Assembly: GCA_012295275.1 (NCBI GenBank)
Contig: CM022671.1
Coordinates: forward strand, 8,060,227 to 8,124,226
DNA from: Chrysomallon squamiferum
Taxonomy: Eukaryota; Mollusca; Gastropoda; Neomphalida; Peltospiridae
Direction: 5' to 3'
Length of the DNA stretch: 64,000 nt
Position 1 is the first letter of the stretch. Every line of letters starts with the position of its first letter. The notes below the pieces were generated by a model. It did not search any database. It saw nothing but the letters and a program-made list of their open reading frames with translations, and was not told the origin of the DNA. This document shows positions 48,701-61,263 of the stretch, one piece after another. A program made the translations under genes and the position numbers.

Positions 48701-51700
48701 TTTATTCCTCTTTCCATCTCTCTTTTCAGTCTTTAGCCCCAACCCTGCCCCTTCACTTCTCTTACCCTCATTTTAAAAATGTCTCTCAATTTCTTTTTTT
48801 CTTTTCTGACTTTAATACCTGCTCTTTCTCTTCCCTACAACTTTTCCCCTCCACCCCTATTCCTTTCTCTCTATCCTAAACCTTTTCTCTCCATCCCTGC
48901 CTTTCTCATCTCCTTATACATTTAATTATTTATCCATTTACCTACACAAACCATCTCCTGTATGTCAACAAATGTAGACTGGATGAAGCCTATAATCTTA
49001 ATTTTAAATCTCAAAACTGTTTCTTGAAATTATTATCTTTCCAAAACTACAGCATAATTATTAAATATTAGACAGAGGTCAGTGCAGCAAAAATAATAAT
49101 AACAATTTTTTAAAAAAAATTGTAATAACTTAAAAAAAAATTAATAAAACAAATTTAAAAACACTCACCAAAAATAGGAAAGAAAAGCTCGCAGGTGTTC
49201 TTACAGATATGTAATATCTATATGTGCGTAGATTACAGTATTAAAGTAAAATGTCTAGTGCATAGATTAACACTGCTATTTTAATCATTCTGATATATAA
49301 TACAAATTACTCTTATCTGTTACTGATATTTTAAATATAAATATATATATAAAGGAACTAATTTATTAAACTAATTGTAATATAACTGTAGTAGGGAAAG
49401 AATTTTTTTTTAAATTTTATATTCTTTATTTTACTTGTCTTCTGTCTTTTTAATTAACCCAGTTAAACATTACCAACATTTTATGCAATACATGTTTTTA
49501 GGGTCATTTTTTGATAATCATAAACCCATTGTGAAAATTAATTTTAAAATTTGACTGTATTGTAAATAATAATACAACAAATGCTTTTAAAATGACTGCT
49601 CTAAATTTTTTTTTTTTTTTTTTTTTTTTTTTCTTTAATTATTTTATTATTATTTATATGACAATTAAACTTCAGACATCTTTATAATTATTTGTAGTTT
49701 TTAAAACTAAAATACATCCTACAATAATGAATATATTAAAATTTAAAAATAAGAGCAAAACCCTTAAAAAGGAAATTATTACTCATTATTTTCATAACAA
49801 ATGTTTTAGTTTTATTTTCAAATTATCCCAACTGCATAATAAACGAAGACATTAATTGAAGCATTTTGAGAATATACTGAGAAGTATTTTAAACATTGTG
49901 TTATGAAGCTTTAGAAGAAAAACCTGAACACAAGGAGGCATCAAGACTTTGTCAACCATTCTTTGTTTAAATTTTAAAATAATTTTCTCACCTTCTTCAT
50001 CACTAGGTATTGAACTCGTGTCATCTCCATCATGGTCGTTGACAGTATCTCTGTAAGTAAGTGTGAACTTGTTACATTTATTGTCTTCAGAGGAATGGTA
50101 AAGCTTGGACTACTGTGTAAACCATTTAAAAGCTTATATAACTATTTTAATGACAATGATGATGATGATGACAATGGTAAAAATAACTGTGGTTCAAATA
50201 ACAAAGCAAAATGTTATTGAAAATTTATTAACACATTAATATTAAATTTTTAGTTTCAGACAGTAACTAATGAACCTAATCAGATAAAACTCTACATCAA
50301 GTGAGTGGATTTATGTTACATTTCAGCCAGAAGCTAACAGATTATTATAACACTGATTTCTCTTATCTTCTTCCCTTAAGTCAACAAAAACATATCTTAC
50401 AAGATCACTGTTCTATTAACCAACCTGCTTTCCAGAATGCACTTCTCATAGACTTCACCTCCATCATTTGGGAATATAGCCTCATGGTTTGAGATGATGG
50501 TTTTGATTATCTCGTTTGTGCTAGCCTGGTACGAGACCTGGTCGCGGTCGGGCGGTATTGGTAGCAGGGTGGGGCCAAAGCAGATAGCCAGGTTGTAGGG
50601 ATCCATCATATTCTCATCACTGTACTCTGACAAGCTGCAAGATGATGATTGAAGACAAAATGTCAACCACATTTATTTAGCCTTTATTAAAGATTTCAGC
50701 AAGTGACTGCAAAATTTTAGCTTTACAGAACATATAATCACTATTATTTTAATATTGATTTTCCAACTGATGTCAATAAATAATAATCTGGTAAAACTGA
50801 AAGTCATGATGAAAATGTTTTAACAATGTTTAAGTGATTTCTAGAGTTGTGATAAAATAAGGCTGTTGCTGTGAACTCACTGATTGAGAAATGCAAACAG
50901 GTATCTCATGACAATGATGGTGGGTCTTGGCAACGTCATCAACAAGTCTCGGATTTTTTCAACCCTCCTGTTTGTGTCCTCTTCTCCTACAAAGTTAAAA
51001 ACAAAAAACATTTAGTAACAAAAAACATTTAGTTTCAGAAATAATCAAATAATGCTGATGAAGTTTAAAACTTTATAGTTCATTTAGGACACAATGACAA
51101 TGACTCAGCAACAAAATATTAGATATTATATTCAATACTTTATTTTAATTTCCATCTTATATTTATTAGTATAATCCTGTTTCTGTTTTCAGGATTGGTA
51201 ATCTATTTGTTCCTGCATTTTTTATTTATATTTTTTAAAACAGCTTTATCAAATAATTTAGTGGGTTTTTTAGTGATGAATGTCAAAATATGTATTTTCA
51301 TTTTGTATATTGCTGTGAAACAAGAACTGTATGTGACTTACTGGTGCAGGCTACAAGCTCATCAAAGAGATGAAGAGGAAAGAGAGGTTCTCGCAGTTCT
51401 CTGAAGTACAGTTTGAGAACTCCAGCGACTGAGTTGATATCACTGGCATCCACCACATCCATCAGTGGGTCGTCACCTGAAGTATCACACAACAGAACAC
51501 ATTAATAAAGATGATAATGAGATGATGATAATAATAATGAATAATAATAACAATAATAAAAACCTATTCAAATGAGAAATGTTTGTTTAAAACTGTTTTT
51601 AAATTTCTGAACAAATATAATTATTTTCTATAACAATCAAATTTTAATGAAAGAAAAGAAAAGAAAATTAAAAAAATGAACTGTTATACAAGATATTAAC

Positions 51701-52209
51701 AATAACAACAACACAAAAATCAAATATCTATGAACACAAAGACAAAAGCAATAAGAACAAACCTGCTTCAAATGCTGCTTTAAACTGGATAATTTCTATC
51801 TGGGACCCAGAAACTCGGAAAATACCTTGATGATGCATACCTGAATATAAAAAAATATATCTATTACCATTCTGACATAAAACATTACTTGATTTTAAAA
51901 ATTTGTAACCTAAATTAATCTTCACATAAATTTAATAATTTACGTATGTTTATGAAGTTCCTTTAAGCCTTATGTTTTGGAAATCTTAGGGAAGATAATT
52001 TGACTGTGAATAATAAATAAAATCTACTTACCATACAAATTTATAATTCTAACACAGCTTCGAATAATCTGAGGAATTTCTTGACCAGATGCCTGAAAAA
52101 AAAAAAAAAAACCATATTGTAAAAATGTATTACATATCAGTACAACCATAAATTATAATGTATTTGATATAGACTATATAATAGTTTAAAATTTAGCTAT
52201 ATTTAATTT

Positions 52210-52249
<40 letters not shown>

Positions 52250-55200
52250 ATCAAATAACATTTTAGATGATTAAAAACAACAACAAAAAAACCCCTATAA
52301 CACTATTGTTTTTTAAAATTAATTGTTTTTTTTTTAAATGTTTTGAATGCATAATGTATTAAAATATATACATAATTAAGTTTCAAATACCAATTAAACC
52401 TCTTCCTTCTTTTCTAGTTTTCACACAGCCACCATATATTCAAATTTCTTAATATGTGTAAGAAAGAAATAAGAGAAGAAAGTTAACAACTAAGCAAACC
52501 TCTATGTATTCTTCGAGACTTCCACCAAACAACTTTGGTTGTCCAACTGGAGGAGTCCGTCCAATTCGACGTTTTTTAGGTTTGGGTGGCAAAGAAGGAG
52601 GTCTGTAAAGAAAAAAAAAAAATATTAAAGTGATTATTAATCTGAAAAAATCCCCAACAAAAACAAACAGGCAACACTTTATATCACACTGATTTGTACA
52701 CTTTCATATTACTGGATCAGTATTTTTTTATATCAAAGAAACTGTTTGTACAAAAGACAGTCTACAATGAGAAAATAATAATAACAATAACAATAATAAT
52801 AATAATAATAAAAATAAATAAAAAAATAAATAAAAAAATAAATAAATAAACCTATAAAAAAGATTAATCATAAAATTTAAAAAAATATATATTATATATT
52901 TTTTAATTATTACTAACGTATACTAACATGAGTTATATTACTGAATCGGTGGCCTTTTTTTTTTTTTACACATTTCTTTTAAAAAATTGTTAATTTATGC
53001 TAATATATGTTATATTACTGAATGAATATATATATATCTATGTAATTATTTAAGAAGCTGTTTCTGACCTTGCTGCTGGACCTGAAGATGACAGTCCATT
53101 CTCTCCAAGAGCTTTCTGTATTGCACCATGTTTGGCCTGCAGTCGAGCCAGTCTGTTACAGCTCAGTGTGTATTCCCTGAATTTCTGAAAATACACATTC
53201 AACACACCTGTCACAACTTTCTTTGATGGACAAAAAATTAAAAACATTATATTAAAAAATAAATAAATAAATAAAAATGACTTGTTATGATTATCTATGT
53301 ATTAAATATAATTTAAAACTGTAAGTCTATTGTAGTCAGTCAGTTTTATTATTTTTCATTTGTTTTAAATTTAAATGTCCATGAAATTATGAATTGTTTT
53401 CCAGCAAATAGTAATAATACAAAAATATACAGAATTCCCATCATTTATAGATATATTATTATCCAAAATATCATGCAACTAGACAAAATGAAATTCTTTA
53501 AATATGTTCTGTCCACTGTCACTGATCATATTTGATGAAATCAAACTTTAAAAAAAAACGTTAGAAGTCCTGAAAACAAATGGCAATTTCTTCTTCTAGA
53601 CAAAACCATAACCCCCCCCAAAAAAAACACGTAACATACACACACACACACACACACACTCTGAATTTGTTATACAGCAACTGATAACAACAACATAGTA
53701 ACTGCTTACTGGTAAGTTGTTTGCTAATAACAAAATAGTGACAACTTACTGACAAGTTGTTTGCTAATAACAGAATAGTGACAACTTACTGACAAGTTGT
53801 TTGCTAATAACAAAATAGTGACAACTTACTGACAAGTTGTTTGCTAATAACAAAATAGTGACAACTTACTGACAAGTTGTTTGGTAATAACAAAATAGTG
53901 ACAACTTACTGACAAGTTGTTTGGTAATAACAAAATAATGAGTACTTACTGACAAGTTGTTTGATAACCAAACAAAAAACTTACTGACAACTTAATAACA
54001 AGTGTTATGATAATAATAACAAAACAGTGACAACTTACTGACAATTTGTTTGGTAATAACAGAATGTTATGATGGTAATAACAAAACAGTGACAACTTAC
54101 TGACAAGTGTTATGATAATAACAGAATAGTGACAACTTACTGACAAGTGTTATGATAATAACAGAATAGTGACAACTTACTAACAAGTAGTATGATAATA
54201 ACAGAATAGTGACAACTTACTGACAAGTAGTATGATAATAACAGAATAGTGACAACTTACTGACAAGTTGTTTAGTAATAACAGAATAGTGAGTACTTAC
54301 TGACAAGTGTTATGATAATAACAGAATAGTGACAACTTACTGACAAGTAGTATGATAATAACAGAATAGTGACAACTTACTGACAAGTTGTTTGGTAATA
54401 ACAGAATAGTGACAACTTACTGACAAGTTGTTTGGTAATAACAGAATAGTGACAACTTACTGACAAGTTGTTTGATAATAACAGAATAGTGACTACTTAC
54501 TGATAGGTTGTTTGGTAATAACAGAATAGTGACAACTTACTGACAAGTAGTATGATAATAACAAAACAGTGACAACTTACTGACAAGTAGTATGATAATA
54601 ACAAAACAGTGACAACTTACTGACAAGTAGTATGATAATAACAAAACAGTGACAACTTACTGACAAGTAGTATGATTCTGTCTCCAGCCTGTCTGACCGC
54701 TGTTTGGCTGCTTCGTGTGGAGACTTGGGTACAGGATTTTCTTCTACAAAGTATTTGCTGACGTCGTAGTCCTTCACCTGTATCATGTCCACCAGAGTCT
54801 TCTCTGTGGTCTCCAACGTTTTCCAGATCTTTAACAACAAAAACTTCACACTAAATATTTGTTTGAGAGTGTATTTGATATTACATGTCTGCTTCCTCAC
54901 ACATAAAGATAAATACATATACTGCTTTTATATATATTTTAACACACACACACACACACACACACACGCAAAAATTGCAGATTTAAACCCTATATTGCAT
55001 GTAATAGGCTAGCATATTAGTAAATCAACAGAATTTGGAATATGTTACTTTTTTAAATCTTTTTTTGAAAAGGAGAGGAAAAAAAAAAATATGGAAAAGA
55101 GGTATCTCACTATGTTTTTTTGCAGATTTTACAGAATCTTTATTCTGATCAAAGTTGATCAAACCACATAAAACAGTAATCAAATTTATACACCTGTAAT

Positions 55201-55385
55201 GAATATCTTTATATGAATATCAGCTTAAGCTGGTTTATAATCTATTAATAACAAAATTTTATAAAAATATATTGATATTGAAATTTTTATTTTCCCACCC
55301 CAACCTGAGGTAATTATGACTAATTATATTAATAACAACATTTCAGTATATATGTACAGATAAATAGATAAACGGATAGATAGAG

Positions 55386-55416
<31 letters not shown>

Positions 55417-56152
55417 TACTAACCTCATCATTTTCAACTTTGAGGGTACTCAGTCTTTCTCCTATACTCTGGTATCGCTGTACCAGATCATCCTGAACTG
55501 GCTTTTGAGCACTGATCTGTCGAACCTGACACACAATGTTGTTAATATTAGTAATTGTTTTAAAAACAATAGCAAACAGAGAATTAAACAAACAAAAACA
55601 TAAAATAATAATAAAAAAATAATATTAATTAAATGAAATAAAAGAAAGAAAATGAACCAAAAAAATCACCCAAAAAGATTTAAAAAAAATGAAAATAAAA
55701 ATGAAGCTATTATTAATAAAATAAAAGAAAACACTAGTTTTCAAAAACAGTCTAAAGCCATAATTCAAAGGTTTAACTAACTGATTTTTCCTTTTTCTAA
55801 AGCAACTATTAACTGGATATGATTCTAAATTCTAATGGCTGATGCTATCATTATAAATAAGTTAAATGTAATGTAATGCAAATGGCATAAAAATATCTTA
55901 TGCAGTGCTGACAAAAAACACAATTTGACTGTTATGACTGGTGTTAGCATGTACAGACTTCTATGAAATTAATAAACTGGACTGGATCTTCAGTCAGAAT
56001 ACATAACCAACAAATCAACATAACAACAAACTCAATATCATTCCAACAAAATATATGATGGGTGGGGAAGAAAAACAATATAAAATCACTCTTCAAATTA
56101 GGATGTTCATAAAATAAAATACAAAAAAAAAAATACAAAAATTAATAAATAC

Positions 56153-56183
<31 letters not shown>

Positions 56184-57690
56184 TAATAATAAAAAAAAAA
56201 AAAAAAAAAATAAAATAAAATAAATAAATAAAATATATTTCACACAGATAAATGTTTTTGAAAACAACTGAGGTATCTGGGAATTTGGTAGGTTTTGCAA
56301 ATTTTTTTTACTTTATGACCAAATTTGAAAAAAGGAAATAACAACTGAAAAACAAGTAATGTTTGGTTCAGTGTATCTGCAAAGTAACAAATTACACATG
56401 GAATAATAATGTTTGTAGCTAACCAAACAACAATACAGTCACACAGCATTTTAAAATAAAGATTTACATAAATTATAAAACTATGTGATTGTATTTACAT
56501 TTACATACTAATATTAATAATTATTTACATGTGCTTAATTATGTAAACATTATTATAAACAAAAAATTCTGAAAATATTAAGATTTTAAGGATATATAAA
56601 TGTTGTTTTTAACAAGAACTTCAACATCTATCAATGATACTGAAATACACAGGTGAACTAAAAATTTGGAAATATATTATTACACATTAGTCATAAAATT
56701 AAAAAATAGCACATTTTAAAATATGTTTTGTAACTGTAGACATATGCATGGACATAGGGAGGCTTGTATTTTACAAACTCAACTCATCAACACAAACAAT
56801 CATGCCAACAATAAAAAAAGAGTTAATAACGAACTATTTCTAATTCTAATTTAGTTACAACTAGAAAAAAAAAACAAGAACATTAATTATTAAAAACAAT
56901 TTTTTGTTAATCTTCTTGATGGTTATTTTATGGTTGATTTATTCTATTTGTAGCAGGAGACTTAAAACAACTTTACAGTGAAATGTAATTGATCCATTAA
57001 TTACACTGGCTTAGACAGCATGCTGCTACACATTACAAAAACTGCAATAATAATGATGCAAGTGATTCAGGGAAGGAAATCCAGCTTGGGCTTTTGATGA
57101 CCCAACAAGGATATGACATAATACATACAACTGTTTCAATATTATCAAGGTCATTACCATACAAGAAAGGAAATCATAATGCATATTTTCCAACATCCTT
57201 AATTTGATTTCACATAACATTAGCCAAAACAAACAAATAAGGATGCTAATAATTTTTTTTTAAAACCACTGCTTTCCATTTTCAATATTATTTCCAGCAT
57301 GCATTTTATTGTTGACCAAGTTATTGTTATTTGACATTTAGTCTTTTAATGAACGTGCAGTTTTTGTTTTTTTAAATTATTATTAACACATCTAATGGAT
57401 ATCTTGTTAAAACTATGTTAGGAAATTCATAAAAATAAAAAATGAATGAAATGCTGTTTAATAAACTGAACTGAACAAGCTAACTGAACACTGCAGCACT
57501 GATTTTGTTTTTTAAATATGTGTGCTAAAACAATAAAAACAATCATGTAATTGTACACAGATGGAACTCATCATTGTGAAACCAAAATCGGAGTATTCTC
57601 CCTTCCACCAAAGGGAAGTAATAAAAATGTAATTAACAAAAAAATTTCATGCTGGGTTATTTTTTCATGTCAACTAACATAAAATCTGCC

Positions 57691-57721
<31 letters not shown>

Positions 57722-59388
57722 TAATAATAATAAAAAAAAAAAAAAAAAAAAAAAATAAAATAAATAATAATAAAATAAAAAAATATAAAAATATAAAAAA
57801 AAAAAATGATAAAAAGCCTAAATTAATAAAAAAAAAAAAAAAAAAAAATTAATATTAATAATGAAATAAATTTTGTTTTAAAAAAATTCCTGGTTTTTGT
57901 GGATTAAATTCATGCAACAATTAAAACAAATGACAATGTCAACAAAACATGAAAATGTTTACTCACTGACTGAATATCCACAACGTCCTGTGTGTTAAGT
58001 ACATACATATATGTATTTAGAATGTAAGGGTGCAGCTAACACTCAAAGGTGCATCTACAGTCTGGCTAATCAGTCAGTAAAACATCTCTATAATTCATAC
58101 TTAAAACACTGTAATATTTTAGGAGGCATCTACGTTATTATGTAAAACTGAACACTGAATTTCCTGCATTCAATATTTAAATCTGAACTGTAGAGTAATT
58201 TGTTCGTGCAGTTATGAAAGAGACTGACAAAACCATGCTAAATTCCTACTCACTAATGATAATGGATTTTTTTAAAAGAATATTTTTTAAAATCTTTTTA
58301 TTAAGAAATAAAAAGTAAAACGAAATAAATTTTTTAATGTGAATTCAAAAAAAAAAAAAAATGATTCAATCGGAATTTTTTTTTTTAAACACACTCACAC
58401 ACAGATACACATAATATGTAATGAAGATATATGAATAATATGTATTAAATTAAATATATTAATAAATAAATAAATAAATTAATGCGTAATATTATTACCT
58501 CATCTCCTTTGTAAGGCTGGAACTCAAATTTTTTTGGAAGCATAAACACAGAATTATTAAGTTCCATGAATTTCTGTTTGTCTGCCCGTGAATCGAGATC
58601 TGAGACGTTTTTGTTAATAGACTCAATGGCAGACTGGTAAGTCTGTTTCAGATGTTCATGTATAGACAGATACATCATCATTGTGCGTCCCACTGAATTA
58701 TGATATCCAAAATCCATACACTGAAGTGACAAAATATAATATAATGACTTGACGTTTTATCTGAATAAACAAATCAACAAAGAATTGTTAACGGTTATTA
58801 CTGAAATGAAAATGAAAATTAAATGTGAATTTTAAATAAAATAAAGTAAAAAAAAAATAATAATAATTTTATATGTATATAGAAATAGATATTATTATTA
58901 TTACTTTATATTTGTACGTGTTTTTTTTTAAATGCCAACATTTAAAACAGGATTGAACATTAATTAAAAACTACATACATTTATTTATTTCTTTATTTTA
59001 ATATAAAAAACAACAAAAAGAATAAAAATAAGAAATGAAGTCTTCCAATGCTGTGCTTTTGGTTAAGTAAAATATAAAAAACAAAATACAAAAAGATTTT
59101 TTTTTTTTTTGATGTAATAAAAAAAGAAGAAGAAGAAAAAAGTAACACTAACGTCCATTAAATCTGATGTATCATCAGAGAAATATTTTGTGATTGCTGC
59201 ATTGGCTGCTTCTATACATAGCAGATAGTCATTGCGGGCCTTTAGGGCTTTCAGTTTGTTTTCTGCATACTTGGCCTGACGCTGAAAATAAATACACAGA
59301 TGTAATACAGTTTAGTAATAATAATAAAAATACATATAGACTGATGTATGAAAAACTAATAATAAAATTTAGTATCAGTGAGAATGAC

Positions 59389-59438
<50 letters not shown>

Positions 59439-61168
59439 CAACAACAATAATAACAAAAATAAACACAAACCTAGGTGTCAGAAGAAGGATAATGAAGATA
59501 CTAATAATGTAACAATGAAAAAAAAAGAAGAAAAGAAACAGACAAACTCCAATAAAATCCAAACCTATCTAAAGAAAAAAATGCATATTTTCCATTTTGG
59601 TGACTATGTAGTCTAAAATTTAGACACTGGGATTCTTAACATCTGAACTTTTTATATTGAATTTGGATACTAAAGAATGTGACTTTTATGTAAGTAAAGA
59701 TACTAGAGGTTCTGTTTATTCTATAAAATATTTGTGAACTGCCACTGAACTTGATTGTAATCTGTGATATCATATTAAAATCATTTATATTAAAATTAAT
59801 TTTTTCATATTTTGATCTTTTAATAATTCAGTTGTGGCTAAAAAAAATTGTCTTCATAACTTTTTTTTTTTTTTTTTTTTTTTTTTGTCTTTTTCACTGT
59901 GTAAACGTTTTTCTTATTTCAATGTTTTGCCAACAAGATAAGCATTCTGCTGATTATTTTTATTTATTTCCGCTAAAATGAAGAACTCTAACAGTAAAAA
60001 ACACAGATAATAAATTGTATGTAAACACAGATCCCTGATTACTGTGCCCAGTTTACTTGGTTGTTTTGATTTCCTGTGAATCTTGGGTTGTCACAAACCA
60101 AACCATATCATAATCTTTTGAACTTATGTCTACGTTATGAAGGTCTGATTATCTCAAATGTGATTGGCTAACTCCACCAAACATCTGCAACTCTTCAGAA
60201 GACAGATAAAGAAGAAGAGATGATAAAACATATTTTCAATAGCACAGGTGTATGAATTATCTGTTAGTAATCACATATGTATATCAGCTTGGCAAAGCCT
60301 GTTGGGCAATGTCAAAACAAAAAAAAATGGCATGATGCTGAAACCATCTTTATCTTTTTTTTATATATTTTTCTAGTTTAGTTTTCTAAATTGAGATATA
60401 TGATGATGCAAGTGAAAAAATGGGTCAGTGCTATAGTCTACAGTTTTGAAATGCTTGAGACCTGATACATTAATTTTATTCTTTAGTCTATTTTATAAGC
60501 CTTTAAAAGACATTTATAAGAACTCATTGTTTTAATATAAAAAAGAAAGAAAAAAAAAAAAAAAACAAAAATGAAGTTTGAAAATAAATTATAGTGAAAA
60601 AACAAACATGGTACAATATATCTCAAAACCTTTATCACCTAGATACAAACATTCTTTTAACTTTAATATGCAACTTCAAAACCTTCATGGAAGCTTGCTG
60701 ACACTGCAGTTAGGTCAGTTCAGCAGTGGGGAATTTGTTTCTTTTCTATCCCAGATGTTGTAAGTGTGAAATATTTCTCTGTCTTGATTCAGAGTCCCTA
60801 GATACACATTACAACAGATGTCTACTGAAGTCAAAGACGTTTGTAATCATGTACAAGCTTCTGAAATCTTCAGACAGACATGTTCCCTGTTATCCTCTAC
60901 AGCTCAGAATCAAAAGGTTATCAAATTTAAGTGCAGCGGAGCAGGTAATTTAAGAAGGAGTCTTGTTGGAGCTACAGTTTGCAAGTAGTAATCTCATTAA
61001 GCTTTGATTTGATAATGGATTGAGGTTTATGTGTTTGAGGCTTGTTAGACAGACACAATCCTGTGAACTGATGACGACTTGCTAACGAAAAGAAATGGTG
61101 TGGGCAAAACAAGGATTTAATTTTATAAGTGAAGAAATTAAATATATACAATGCTCTTCATCAGAGAG

Positions 61169-61263
<95 letters not shown>

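Larger units (their letters stand above)
46262..49991 (-). other. srGAP intron upstream of the SH3 exon (3.7 kb)
   Basis: Contains a short tandem repeat at 47,745-47,890, a 400-bp pyrimidine-rich block on the plus strand (48,505-48,910, purine-rich in gene sense) and several homopolymer runs. No coding exon was found. Confidence 0.7.

Noticed and set aside
48442-48879. 145-codon open frame
   Set aside because: Ser/Phe/Pro/Leu-rich product of a pyrimidine-rich tract inside an srGAP intron, with no domain.
53703-54676. CRISPR-like array
   Set aside because: Units abut with no unique spacers, in a eukaryotic intron; it is a minisatellite.
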